A DNA stretch of 64,000 bases from Desmospora activa DSM 45169 (GTDB lineage: Bacteria > Bacillota > Bacilli > Thermoactinomycetales > DSM-45169). The notes beneath the pieces are model-generated. The model worked only from the letters and a program-made list of their open reading frames with translations, had not been told where the DNA came from and did no database searches. Numbering within the stretch: the stretch's first letter is position 1; every line of letters starts with the position of its first letter. The position numbers were made by a program, and so were the translations under genes. The DNA lies in NCBI RefSeq assembly GCF_003046315.1, contig NZ_PZZP01000001.1, positions 2,666,001 through 2,730,000 on the forward strand, given 5' to 3'. This document shows, one piece after another, positions 51,581 to 60,438 of the stretch.

Positions 51581-52735
51581 ATGAACCCCCTCTACTTTGA
51601 TCACGGGGCCACAACCCCGCTGCGTGACGAGGTGCGTACCATCATGGCGAACACATGGGAGGAGACATTTGCCAATCCAGGTAGTCTCCATGACGATGGG
51701 CAAAAAGCAGCGGATCGAGTAAACGCTGCTCGCCGTTTGGCGGCCCAATCCCTCGGCGCCTCCTCCCGCGAGATTATCTTTACCAGTGGTGGAACCGAGT
51801 CCAATAATTTGGCCATCCTGGGTGCCGCCCGTTATCTGCGCAATCGTGGACGCCATATTGTCACCACTGCGATTGAGCACCCCTCCGTCTTGCAAACATG
51901 CCACTCATTGGAAGCAGAAGGCTTTTCGGTGACGGTTTTGCCGGTGGATCGACACGGGTTGATCACCCCGAAGCAAGTGGAATCCGCTTTAACCCCCGAC
52001 ACCATTCTAGTATCGGTGATGGCGGCCAACAATGAAGTAGGCACCATCCAGCCCATTGCCGCCATCGGCCAGTTGTTACGCGCTCGCAATATCCTCTTTC
52101 ACACTGACGCCGTGCAGGCTGTGGGGAAGATTCCGTTTACCGTCGATGACTGGGGAGTGGATCTCCTTTCCGTCGGGGGGCACAAGATCAACGGCCCCAA
52201 AGGAACCGGTCTTCTGTATGTGCGTAAAGGTGTGCGTTTAACCCCGCTTCTGTATGGTGGCGGACAGGAACGGGGATTGCGCCCTGGCACTCTAAACACA
52301 GCCGGTATCGTCGGATTAAGTGTCGCCCTCCAATTAGCTGTAGCGGAAGTGGAATCGATAAGGAAGCGATTGGAACAGCTTCGCAACCATTTGTGGAACC
52401 GTATTCAGACTGAAATTGGCGGAGTCACCCTCAACGGTCATCCACAACAACGCCTCCCTCATAACCTGAATATCAGCTTTGACCGGGTGGAGGGACAAGC
52501 GGTGATGTTGGAGCTGAATCGTTACGGAATCGCCGTTTCCAGCGGCTCAGCCTGTAGCGCCGGCAAACACGCTCCCTCCCATGTTCTCTCCGCCATGGGT
52601 CGAAGTGCGGAAGAAGCATACCAAAGCTTACGGATCACATTGGGCTGGGAGACTCAGTTGGAAGATGTGGACCGATTGGTGAAATGTTTAGAGGAAGTGA
52701 TCGGCTACCTTCGCTCTCTCGTACCGGGTGAATGA
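51581..52735 (+). CDS. cysteine desulfurase (NifS/IscS family)
   Basis: 384 residues, PLP enzyme that takes sulfur from cysteine. 'LYFDHGATTPL' at the N-terminus, 'FTSGGTESNNLAI', PLP lysine in 'SVGGHKINGPKGTG' and the active-site Cys in 'VSSGSACSAGKHAPSHVL' are intact. ATG 51581 has AAGGCGTG upstream; codons before it lack an SD. It diverges from nadB, the same arrangement as nifS-nadB in B. subtilis, where the desulfurase serves NadA. The usual third partner, the NiaR/YrxA regulator, is not adjacent. Confidence 0.92.
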   Translation: MNPLYFDHGATTPLRDEVRTIMANTWEETFANPGSLHDDGQKAADRVNAARRLAAQSLGASSREIIFTSGGTESNNLAILGAARYLRNRGRHIVTTAIEHPSVLQTCHSLEAEGFSVTVLPVDRHGLITPKQVESALTPDTILVSVMAANNEVGTIQPIAAIGQLLRARNILFHTDAVQAVGKIPFTVDDWGVDLLSVGGHKINGPKGTGLLYVRKGVRLTPLLYGGGQERGLRPGTLNTAGIVGLSVALQLAVAEVESIRKRLEQLRNHLWNRIQTEIGGVTLNGHPQQRLPHNLNISFDRVEGQAVMLELNRYGIAVSSGSACSAGKHAPSHVLSAMGRSAEEAYQSLRITLGWETQLEDVDRLVKCLEEVIGYLRSLVPGE

Positions 52736-52930
52736 TGGGATGAGCTAGAGACGGAAATTGGGAAAGGCCTACTTTGTAATAACGGAAAGAGCGGAACGAT
52801 TTTCGGTGTAGCACCCGGAAAACGGGACCGCCTCCGGCAACTGAACATCAAATCAACATGCCTGGTGTTCAAGTATGATAAAATTGGAAATACGGAATCG
52901 AAAATCGGCTCTGTTGATGGATGTGTAGCT

Positions 52931-53905
52931 ATGGCAAAATGGGACAATCTATTGGCTATTTTGTGGCTGTTAAAAGCACGTAAGCGCATAACGGCGATGC
53001 AAATCGCGGAGACACTGGAAATCAGCGTGCGCACAGTTTATCGCTATATCGATGCGCTATGTGCCAGCGGCGTCCCGATTATAGCGGAGTCGGGACATGA
53101 TGGTGGCTACTATTTGCAGGAAAATTTTTTGGAAACACCGTTGTTCTTCGCTTCCACTGAACTAAAAGCGATGGTTCATGCTGCCTTGTTTGCGAAAGGA
53201 GCGGGCTATCCCTTTAGCGACCATTTAGCGTCCGCACTGGAAAAAATTCAGTTCCATCTGAACGAGGAACAGATGGATTATTTAAAACGTCATACTGAAG
53301 GGTTTGACGTAATCGCACCAGCACGTGGGCACGCAATGGAGCCTCTATTACAGCAATTGGAACAGGCTGTGGCAAACGCCGAGACGATTCTCATCGCGTA
53401 TACGAAAAAGAAAGCGGATAATCCCGTAGAGAGAAAAATCGACCCATATGGATTGGCTTACCGTTTCGATCGGTGGTATATCGTGGGATTTTGTCACCTG
53501 CGGCAGGATCTGCGGACGTTTCGGGTCGATCGCATCCATCATTTTTCACCGACTGGTGATACATTTGAACGACCAAGTGATTTTTCCATCCGCGATTATT
53601 TGCTTAATCGGTTTAACTCATTTCAAATCACGGAGGAACCGACAATCTTGGTGCAGATTGCGGGGAAAGAGAAGAGTCTTGACCGTCTCGCTGAACATTG
53701 GTATTTGCGGCATTATCTAGTGGAGCGAAGGGATGAACAGATCCATTTTATGATGGAAGAAGATACGGTTTTGGAGTATTTGCCCCGACTGCTGATCACA
53801 TATGGGGCAAGTATTCACATCTTGGAGCCCGCAGTATTAAAAGATAAAATTGGTGAGCTGGTGAAAGAACTGGCTCAACACTATTCCCTTTCCCAACTTC
53901 CCTGA
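52931..53905 (+). CDS. YafY/YobV-type WYL-domain transcriptional regulator
   Basis: 324 residues. N-terminal winged helix of the DeoR/HTH_11 type ('ITAMQIAETLEISVRTVYRYIDALCASGVPI') and a WYL domain ('DPYGLAYRFDRWYIVGFCHLRQDLRTFRVDRI') with a C-terminal extension. WYL domains bind nucleotides or nucleic acids and often control DNA-damage or metabolic genes. The SD before ATG 52931 is weak; frame continues upstream to 52865. It precedes two DinB-fold genes, separated by terminators. Confidence 0.85.
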   Translation: MAKWDNLLAILWLLKARKRITAMQIAETLEISVRTVYRYIDALCASGVPIIAESGHDGGYYLQENFLETPLFFASTELKAMVHAALFAKGAGYPFSDHLASALEKIQFHLNEEQMDYLKRHTEGFDVIAPARGHAMEPLLQQLEQAVANAETILIAYTKKKADNPVERKIDPYGLAYRFDRWYIVGFCHLRQDLRTFRVDRIHHFSPTGDTFERPSDFSIRDYLLNRFNSFQITEEPTILVQIAGKEKSLDRLAEHWYLRHYLVERRDEQIHFMMEEDTVLEYLPRLLITYGASIHILEPAVLKDKIGELVKELAQHYSLSQLP

Positions 53906-53931
53906 CGACATCTGACAGGGAAGTTGTTTTA
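53894..53931 (+). terminator. terminator overlapping the WYL gene's stop
   Basis: CAACTTCCCTG (53894-53904) and CAGGGAAGTTG (53916-53926) then TTTTAT. Confidence 0.8.
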
Positions 53932-54021
53932 TCATTAGGATGGAGGGGAAGGGATTATGGAGTCAGCGTAGCTCTTGAATCAACCGATACAGCTTTAGAA
54001 CAACGATACGGAGGGAAGACA

Positions 54022-54480
54022 ATGGGACAAGTTGATCAGATGGTGAATCATTGGTATAGGCATCGCCATGCATTGGAAGAACTGCTTAAAGCGATTCCAA
54101 ACGAGTATCTCCACTACAAACCCTGGGACGGTGCGATGGAACTGGGGGAGCTTGCCCAACATGTGGCCGCGTCGAACTATATGTTTGTATCGATTGTGAA
54201 GACGGGTGAAGGGCAAATAAAGATGCCGGAAATCGTCGACTGTAACACGTTGGATGATGTGCTTCGGCTTGTGCAAGACTATACCGAGAAAACGAAGGCG
54301 ATTTACTCCTCGCTGACAGACGCAGAACTGGAGTTGCAATACGACTCCCCATATCCAAACTTCCACGGACCGAGGAAAAAAATACTGACGATAATGACCG
54401 ATCACGAAATCCATCACAAAGGTCAACTCATGCTATATGCACGGATGGTCGGAGTAAAGGAGCTACCGTTTTTTGTTTAA
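54022..54480 (+). CDS. DinB family protein
   Basis: 152 residues forming a four-helix bundle of the DinB/YfiT superfamily. The metal-binding histidines are seen in 'GELAQHVAASNYMF' and 'ITDHEIHHKGQLMLYARM'-type region ('MTDHEIHHKGQ'). Members are metal-dependent enzymes, often thiol transferases or of unknown activity. ATG 54022 has GGAGG about 9 nt upstream. Followed by a terminator, then a second DinB gene. Confidence 0.85.
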   Translation: MGQVDQMVNHWYRHRHALEELLKAIPNEYLHYKPWDGAMELGELAQHVAASNYMFVSIVKTGEGQIKMPEIVDCNTLDDVLRLVQDYTEKTKAIYSSLTDAELELQYDSPYPNFHGPRKKILTIMTDHEIHHKGQLMLYARMVGVKELPFFV

Positions 54481-54487
54481 GTAGAAT

Positions 54488-54520
54488 CCCCCTGACAGTA
54501 GTTGTCAGGGGAGTTGTTTT
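54488..54520 (+). terminator. terminator between the two DinB genes
   Basis: CCCCTGACA, loop GTAGT, TGTCAGGGG, then AGTTGTTTTAT. The arms and the flanking AGTTGTTTTAT repeat those of the terminator at 53894-53931. Confidence 0.75.
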
Positions 54521-54558
54521 ATAATAGTCATAATCCTAAAAAACAGGAGGAATCACTG

Positions 54559-55053
54559 ATGAGACATCGCGCTTTACAAATGTATGATTATCACACATGG
54601 GCCAACAAACAAGTATTGGATCACCTCAAGCAACTTCCGCCAAACCTCTACCACCAAGAGATTAAAAGTGTTTTTCCATCGATCGCACATGTGATCGCTC
54701 ATATCTATGTGGTGGATACCATCTGGTTTGCTGCCATGCAGGAGCACACTTTTCAAGATATCCGCGCAGAGGCGGACCGGCTACGCGAGACGATGCCAAA
54801 GAAGGCATTAGAGGAAGCAGAGGGAATGTTTAACCAGTTATCCGCACAGTATCAAGCTTTTTTTGAACAGCAGCACGATATGGAAAAAATCGTAACGACC
54901 GCCCATCCCCGATATGGAACAAAGCATTTTCGTCTGGCGGATTTAGTCCATCATGTCGTCAACCACGGGACTTACCATCGGGGAAATATCAGTGCGATGC
55001 TACATCAACTGGGACACAAAGGCGTTGCCACTGATTATATCCATCGATTATAA
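54559..55053 (+). CDS. second DinB family protein
   Basis: 164 residues, DinB/PF05163 type: 'YDYHTWANKQVLDHLKQLP', 'SIAHVIAHIYVVDTIWF' and 'LVHHVVNHGTYHRGNISAMLHQLGH' with three metal-binding histidines. ATG 54559 has AGGAGG 9 nt upstream. It is not a close copy of the upstream DinB protein but shares its fold. With the WYL regulator it forms a three-gene group in one orientation. Confidence 0.88.
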   Translation: MRHRALQMYDYHTWANKQVLDHLKQLPPNLYHQEIKSVFPSIAHVIAHIYVVDTIWFAAMQEHTFQDIRAEADRLRETMPKKALEEAEGMFNQLSAQYQAFFEQQHDMEKIVTTAHPRYGTKHFRLADLVHHVVNHGTYHRGNISAMLHQLGHKGVATDYIHRL

Positions 55054-55205
55054 ACCTTTGTGAGGACATGGAGCATTGTTAGATATGATCTCGCTCTCAC
55101 GTCTGCGATGCCAAGCGAGAACGTATCCAATCACTTCCCGTGAAATCTTTTTTTATTTGGCAAAATCGGTGAACTTCATACAGACATCTCTTTTTTTATC
55201 TGTTA

Positions 55206-55230
55206 CACTAGTACTGGATGCAGACTAGTG
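55206..55230. promoter_or_regulatory. inverted repeat upstream of the secreted acidic protein gene
   Basis: CACTAGT (55206-55212), 11-bp spacer, ACTAGTG (55224-55230), ending 28 bp before the start codon. Possible operator. Confidence 0.35.
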
Positions 55231-55258
55231 ATAGTTTTCTAATGAAAGGAGGGAAAGA

Positions 55259-55972
55259 ATGAAATTACGGCGGAATAGTCACCGTAAAAAGATCCAAATC
55301 CGCAAAGCAGCCGTTTTCAGCTTTGTTGGGAGCCTGGTTTTGATGGGCTTTATCACCCCTCCGATAGCCCAAGCCCCGAAAGGATATAAGCCCGATCTAA
55401 CAGCAGCGGAGAAGCAGCCCAGGGATGAATCCCATCCGGAAAAGCCCCGAATCCACTTATCCCGGGTGAAGCCGCAGGAAAACAAACAAACGGCCTCAGC
55501 CGAAGAGCCAAAGGATTCCGGACATACGCTGGAGCAGGACTTACAACAAACCACCATACCAGTAAATACATCCTCCGATACACAACAAAACTGGAGCCGC
55601 CCCCAGTCGGATGAATCCCGCGAGAAAGCCGATCAAAAACAGACACCCGCTGTCACTTCCGTCCCATCCGATACCACGGAAGACTCCTCGGATCGAGATG
55701 AGGTAAGCAATACCCAAACGGAAGGCGGCTCCAACAATAACGAAGAGGAACAGCTGCAACCGGAAGAGGGAGACGACCAAAAAGAAAACCCTCCTGCTTC
55801 CGAAGATCCGGAACAAATGGATCCCGGTAACGGGGATGACGAACCGGATAAATCCGATCCCGCGGACGAAGAACAATCGCAAGATGGGGATGAATCTGAT
55901 GAGGAAGAGCATGATCACGAGAAGCCAGAGCGGAAAGACACCCTGTTGGAGTGGTTGTTTCAGAAAAAGTAA
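55259..55972 (+). CDS. secreted or anchored low-complexity acidic protein
   Basis: 237 residues. A basic N-terminus ('KLRRNSHRKKIQIRKA') and hydrophobic stretch (about 18-39) form a signal peptide or anchor; the rest is disordered and rich in Glu, Asp, Gln, Ser, Pro and Thr, ending with 'DTLLEWLFQKK', a short amphipathic helix. I recognise no domain. ATG 55259 has AAAGGAGGG upstream. Followed by a terminator. The acidic linker composition resembles those of the nearby kinase and the PilO-like protein. Confidence 0.65.
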   Translation: MKLRRNSHRKKIQIRKAAVFSFVGSLVLMGFITPPIAQAPKGYKPDLTAAEKQPRDESHPEKPRIHLSRVKPQENKQTASAEEPKDSGHTLEQDLQQTTIPVNTSSDTQQNWSRPQSDESREKADQKQTPAVTSVPSDTTEDSSDRDEVSNTQTEGGSNNNEEEQLQPEEGDDQKENPPASEDPEQMDPGNGDDEPDKSDPADEEQSQDGDESDEEEHDHEKPERKDTLLEWLFQKK

Positions 55973-56010
55973 TCCGATCTCTCTTCTGTGATGGCGCTCA
56001 TCCATAGACC

Positions 56011-56043
56011 CCCGTGAACCCGCAGGTTTACGGGATTTTTTTG
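56011..56043 (+). terminator. terminator of the acidic protein gene
   Basis: CCCGTGAACC, loop CGCA, GGTTTACGGG (one mismatch), then ATTTTTTT. Confidence 0.8.
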
Positions 56044-56139
56044 TTGATTCCCGGTATGGTAAAAATCTATCAACGTTTGATCAATCGGCATTATGGGCAA
56101 GTTGATAGAACGGAATATCGATGGAGGAGGTCATAGCCG

Positions 56140-57240
56140 ATGCCCCAGTCTAAAGTCTTTCGCGTGGGTTACGGCATTTTGTTGATTTTATTGATTGTCT
56201 ATGTGAGTTCACTGGTGAACTTTATTTTCCGTCCTGTGATTGTTATGTTTCAAACACTATTCTTTCCCTTTTTGGTAGCGGGAGTGCTTTATTACCTATT
56301 TCGGCCGGTGGTTAATCTACTTCACCGAAAAAAAGTACCCAAAGCCGTCTCCATTTTGGTAATCTACCTTCTGTTTATCGGTTTGATCACGCTTTTGGTC
56401 TTGTTGGTCGGCCCAACGTTGCAGGAACAGATAAACAAACTGATCGACAATCTGCCGGCTTTAATCCTTGAAGCGACGGATCAGTTGGTAGCATTAGAGA
56501 GCCACCCTTGGGTGCAAGGGTATCTTGAACATTACAGCCTAGAGGAATTATCCAATCAAGTCACTCAATACGTAACCAATGAGATCACCGCTCTCATCAC
56601 CAACATCGCCGGGTTTGTCGGGGCGATTGCCAGCGTGGTTATCGCCTTTCTCACGGTTCCCTTCATCCTGTTTTATATGCTGAAAGAGGGTGAAAAGGCT
56701 CCTAAAAAACTAATCCTTTTCCTGCCTGCCTCGCAGCGAGCTGAAGGGCGCAAAATTTTATCGGATATGGATACCGCTCTCAGTTCTTATATTCAAGGAC
56801 AGATTATCGTCAGTGTCTGTGTCGGTGTGTTGATCTATATCGGTTACCTCATCATCGGACTAGATTACGCGCTATTATTGGCCTTTGTCGCGTTGTTCAC
56901 CAATTTCATCCCATTTCTGGGACCGATCATCGGCACGATCCCGGCGATTATCGTCGCCTTTATCGATTCTCCGCTCATGGCCTTGTGGGCGATATTGATT
57001 ACTCTAATCGCACAGCAGATTGAATCCAACTTGATTTCACCCCAGGTTATGGGCCGTCGCCTCGCTATCCATCCCTTAACCATTATTTCAATATTGCTGG
57101 TTGCCGGTAGCCTTGTTGGGTTCCTCGGTTTATTGTTGGCTGTTCCCACCTATGCTGTTCTCAAAGTGGTGGTAAGCCACACATACCATCTGATCCAATT
57201 GCGCAACAAACGCGGTGAGGAAACAGAGGTACTGGAATAA
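56140..57240 (+). CDS. AI-2E family transporter (YdbI/PerM-like)
   Basis: 366 residues with about seven or eight transmembrane helices in the UPF0118 pattern: two N-terminal helices, a long extracytoplasmic helical region (about 105-150), then 'FLTVPFILFYMLKEGEK', 'GLDYALLLAFVALFTNFIPFLGPIIGTIPAIIVA' and 'LISPQVMGRRLAIHPLTI'. Proposed roles include autoinducer-2 export and sodium/proton exchange; neither can be fixed here. ATG 56140 has GGAGGAGG upstream. It lies about 110 bp before a Ser/Thr kinase gene, with no clear terminator between. Confidence 0.88.
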   Translation: MPQSKVFRVGYGILLILLIVYVSSLVNFIFRPVIVMFQTLFFPFLVAGVLYYLFRPVVNLLHRKKVPKAVSILVIYLLFIGLITLLVLLVGPTLQEQINKLIDNLPALILEATDQLVALESHPWVQGYLEHYSLEELSNQVTQYVTNEITALITNIAGFVGAIASVVIAFLTVPFILFYMLKEGEKAPKKLILFLPASQRAEGRKILSDMDTALSSYIQGQIIVSVCVGVLIYIGYLIIGLDYALLLAFVALFTNFIPFLGPIIGTIPAIIVAFIDSPLMALWAILITLIAQQIESNLISPQVMGRRLAIHPLTIISILLVAGSLVGFLGLLLAVPTYAVLKVVVSHTYHLIQLRNKRGEETEVLE

Positions 57241-57350
57241 CTTTGCACTATCAGCAAAGGTATCGATTCGTTGTAGAAGGGATTTTTCCCTCCAAATTGT
57301 AGGGCGGTCGGTATCCAACCGATGGGCATCAAGAGAAAAAGGTGAGGCAA

Positions 57351-58898
57351 TTGGAAGGAAATATATTGGGATATCGCTATCAACTTCTGCGGAGGTTGGG
57401 CGTTGGTGGAATGTCAACCGTCTACTTAGGCATGGATCTGCAGCTAAGGCGGCAAGTAGCCATCAAAGTGATGAAAGAGTCCTTGATTCATGACGATGGT
57501 TTTGTCCGCCGGTTTGATCGGGAAGCAAAAGCAGTCGCCAGCATGTCTCATCCCCATGTGATCAATATCTACGATGTAGGAAAAGAAGGCCAGGTTCCTT
57601 ATATCGTCATGGAATATATGGAAGGCTCTTCTTTGGATGAACTGATTCAATTGACCGGGGTGTTATCGGCTCAGGAAGCGGCTATTATCGCCACCCAAAT
57701 CTGTGACGGGCTTTTCCACGCCCACCAACAAGGAATCTACCATCGCGATATTAAACCTCATAACATCATGTCGACGGCTGATGGCCAATTTAAAATAGGC
57801 GATTTCGGGATCTCCCGTATAAACGGGGATTCCACTCTTACGCAAACGGGATCCGTCATGGGCTCGGTCCATTATTTTTCACCGGAACATGCCCGGGGCG
57901 AGGGAATCAACCATCAGAGCGATCTCTATTCCTTGGGAGTCGTCTTGTTTGAGATGGTAACCGGACGCGTGCCTTTTGAGGGAGAAGAAGCGATCGCCAT
58001 CGCGCTTAAGCACTTGCAGGAACCGATACCCGATCCACGCCAGTGGAATCCCGATTTGCCGGAAGAATTCTCTCGCATCATCCACCGGGCAATGGCCAAA
58101 TCCACCGATGAGCGCTACCAGTCAGCGCAAGAGATGAAGAAGGATTTGGTGCACATCTCCAATGAGAGCACCGACACAGAAGCCCCTATTGATCCTGCAC
58201 CCTCCACCGCGTCACCATCACAGGCCGCAGACGACACCGCTACCAAACAAACAACGGAAACCTCACACCCACCGCACCAGAAGGAATCGGATGTAGCGGA
58301 TGCTGCCCCTTCACGAAAAAAGTGGCTGTGGTGGGGGGGAGCGACGGCTGCCTTAGTCGTTGTGCTTCTCGGTTCATTTTTTATCCTGCAATGGGGTATC
58401 GGTTTCCTGACAGCAGCAGACGAGGATCCCGCAACGGAACAAACGGTGGAAAAACCAGAGGAAAACTCAAACGAAACCCCGCAATCGGATTCCGAGCAAG
58501 CGGAAGAGGGAGACGAAGAGGAAGAACAACCGCCGACCCAGGGCCATCAATGGCGTAAAGAGATCCCCGATTCCAAACAGAACACCGACGTTTTTCGCAA
58601 CTTCAAAGCCAGCGGCACAAACGGACAATATCGGGTCCATGTGGATATCCAATCGCCACCGGGACAAGTGTACTACAATGTCTATGTAACGGACCCCACC
58701 AACAGTGTCAAGGTGCTTGATAAACAACCCATCTCCCACAACGGAAACGAGGCGCAATTTTCGGCGACATCCTTTGATATCGCCATTTCCAAACTACCTC
58801 AGGGAGAAGGACTCGTCAAAATCGATCTTTACCGGGAAATATCAGCCGACCAGAAACGCAGCGGCTTTGCCAGTTATACCTTGGAACTAATCGAATAA
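57351..58898 (+). CDS. membrane Ser/Thr protein kinase without PASTA repeats
   Basis: 515 residues. Kinase domain (about 8-270) with 'RLGVGGMSTVYLG', 'VAIKVMK' lysine, 'YHRDIKPHNIM' and 'GDFGISR', plus the 'GSVHYFSPEHARGE' activation segment; all catalytic residues are intact. A Pro/Thr/Ala linker, a transmembrane helix (about 325-347), an acidic Glu-rich stalk and a C-terminal extracellular domain of roughly 100 residues follow. That domain is beta-rich ('QYRVHVDIQSPPGQVYYNVYVTD') and is not a PASTA repeat. TTG 57351 fits 'MEGNILGYRY', the usual kinase start; GTG 57342 is the alternative. Confidence 0.9.
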   Translation: MEGNILGYRYQLLRRLGVGGMSTVYLGMDLQLRRQVAIKVMKESLIHDDGFVRRFDREAKAVASMSHPHVINIYDVGKEGQVPYIVMEYMEGSSLDELIQLTGVLSAQEAAIIATQICDGLFHAHQQGIYHRDIKPHNIMSTADGQFKIGDFGISRINGDSTLTQTGSVMGSVHYFSPEHARGEGINHQSDLYSLGVVLFEMVTGRVPFEGEEAIAIALKHLQEPIPDPRQWNPDLPEEFSRIIHRAMAKSTDERYQSAQEMKKDLVHISNESTDTEAPIDPAPSTASPSQAADDTATKQTTETSHPPHQKESDVADAAPSRKKWLWWGGATAALVVVLLGSFFILQWGIGFLTAADEDPATEQTVEKPEENSNETPQSDSEQAEEGDEEEEQPPTQGHQWRKEIPDSKQNTDVFRNFKASGTNGQYRVHVDIQSPPGQVYYNVYVTDPTNSVKVLDKQPISHNGNEAQFSATSFDIAISKLPQGEGLVKIDLYREISADQKRSGFASYTLELIE

Positions 58899-58912
58899 AT
58901 TACTGTAAAGAG

Positions 58913-58942
58913 AAAACCGGCGCCGATTACGGCACCGGTTTT
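58913..58942. terminator. bidirectional terminator between kinase gene and pepV
   Basis: AAAACCGGCGCCG and CGGCACCGGTTTT form a stem (one mismatch) with a short loop; both strands end in T-runs. Confidence 0.8.
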
Positions 58943-58948
58943 CCATAT

Positions 58949-60361
58949 TTATTTCGCCAATTCATAGATCGCTTGCGCATAAATGGCCGCTGCGCGCATA
59001 AGATCGTCAACATCGATATATTCATCTTTTTGATGAGCCCGCTCCTCATGCCCAGGGAAGAGAGGGCCAAAGCAAACCCCTGTCTTTAAGGCGCGGGCGT
59101 ATGTAGCGCCACCGATTGCTAGCGGTTGGGCCGCTTGACCGGTCTGCTCTTGATAAACCCGCAGCAGTGTCGTCACCAACGGATGTTTGGGCTCCACATA
59201 ATTGGGCGCTTTGTGATCCACTGCCGTCACAGCTAACCCATAAGGAGCCACCCGTTGCTCAACCCGTTGACGAATCGCCTTTTCGTCGCCGGTGATGGGA
59301 TAGCGAATATTGAGTTCCGCATGTTGTCCTGCGCCTGCCTCATAACGAAATACGCCACCGTTAACTGTGAGAGCGCCTACGATTTCGTCGGATTGGGCGA
59401 TTCCCAGCTTTTCCCCGAAAAAGCTGTCTACCAAGGTATCACGTATAAATGCGATATATTTTCCGCCTGCTTCGTCCAACGTAATCGTGCCGAGGAACTC
59501 CGCCAGATGATAGGCGGCATTGATGCCTCCATCCGGCTCGGAGCCGTGGTGGGCTTCTCCTTCCATCACCAGGGTGAGATAATCGTCCGCTTCTTCCGCA
59601 TACCCACGAATGCCACGCTTCAGCAAATAATCCTGATACTGCTCCTTTATCGCAAACACATCGCCATCTCCACTTAAGCGGGCACCGGCAGCATCAGGGA
59701 CCATGTTGGGGCGTTGGCCCGCCTCAAACCGGGATAAAACCCAATCATCGCCGGAACTTTCCACTGTGGGAGCATCTCCTGCCAGCGTAAGATCGACCAA
59801 TCCCTTTTCCGCCGTAATCAGGGGAAAATCCGCATCGGGGGTGAAGCCCATCTCCGGCATCGCTTCCCGCTCAAAGTAGTAATTCATATCCCGCCATTGC
59901 GCCTCTTCATCCGTTCCCAAAATCAGACGCACCCGTTTGGATAAGGGCAATTCCAACTCCTTCACCAGTTTTAAGGCGAAAAAAGCGGCCATCGCCGGCC
60001 CTTTATCATCCTGGGCACCGCGGGCATAAAACTTTCCTTCCCGAATTTCCGGGGAAAAAGGGGGGCTCGTCCAGCCATCGCCAGTAGGAACCACATCCAA
60101 GTGGGCCAATACACCGATCATTTCCTCCCCTTGCCCATGCTCAATATGGCCCGCATAACCATCCACATTTTTGGTTTTAAATCCGGCGTCTTCCCCTCGC
60201 TCCAACATATATTGCAACGCTTCCGCAATCTTCTCACCAAAGGGAGCCCCTGGCCGAACCGTTGTCTCATCCAACACACTTTCAATCGCGCACAATTGCG
60301 TCAGATCACGGAGCAGATCCTCTCGTCGCTTCTCCATTTCCTGCTGCCAGTTGATATGCAA
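58949..60361 (-). CDS. pepV: dipeptidase PepV (M20 family)
   Basis: 470 residues. Two-zinc peptidase that cleaves dipeptides in the cytosol. Metal ligands sit in 'GVLAHLDVVPTGDGW', 'ARGAQDDKGPAMAA', 'ILGTDEEAQWRD', 'FTPDADFPLITAEKG' and the C-terminal 'GPLFPGHEERAHQKDEYI'. The 'GPLFPGHEE' ending is typical of PepV rather than other M20 enzymes. Convergent with the kinase gene. Confidence 0.93.
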   Translation of the reverse strand: MHINWQQEMEKRREDLLRDLTQLCAIESVLDETTVRPGAPFGEKIAEALQYMLERGEDAGFKTKNVDGYAGHIEHGQGEEMIGVLAHLDVVPTGDGWTSPPFSPEIREGKFYARGAQDDKGPAMAAFFALKLVKELELPLSKRVRLILGTDEEAQWRDMNYYFEREAMPEMGFTPDADFPLITAEKGLVDLTLAGDAPTVESSGDDWVLSRFEAGQRPNMVPDAAGARLSGDGDVFAIKEQYQDYLLKRGIRGYAEEADDYLTLVMEGEAHHGSEPDGGINAAYHLAEFLGTITLDEAGGKYIAFIRDTLVDSFFGEKLGIAQSDEIVGALTVNGGVFRYEAGAGQHAELNIRYPITGDEKAIRQRVEQRVAPYGLAVTAVDHKAPNYVEPKHPLVTTLLRVYQEQTGQAAQPLAIGGATYARALKTGVCFGPLFPGHEERAHQKDEYIDVDDLMRAAAIYAQAIYELAK

Positions 60362-60438
60362 ACGCGTTTCCTCCTTTTTACATACCGTTAACTACTCCAT
60401 CACCGAGCGATCCGAGAATTTCACTATCCCATCCCACT

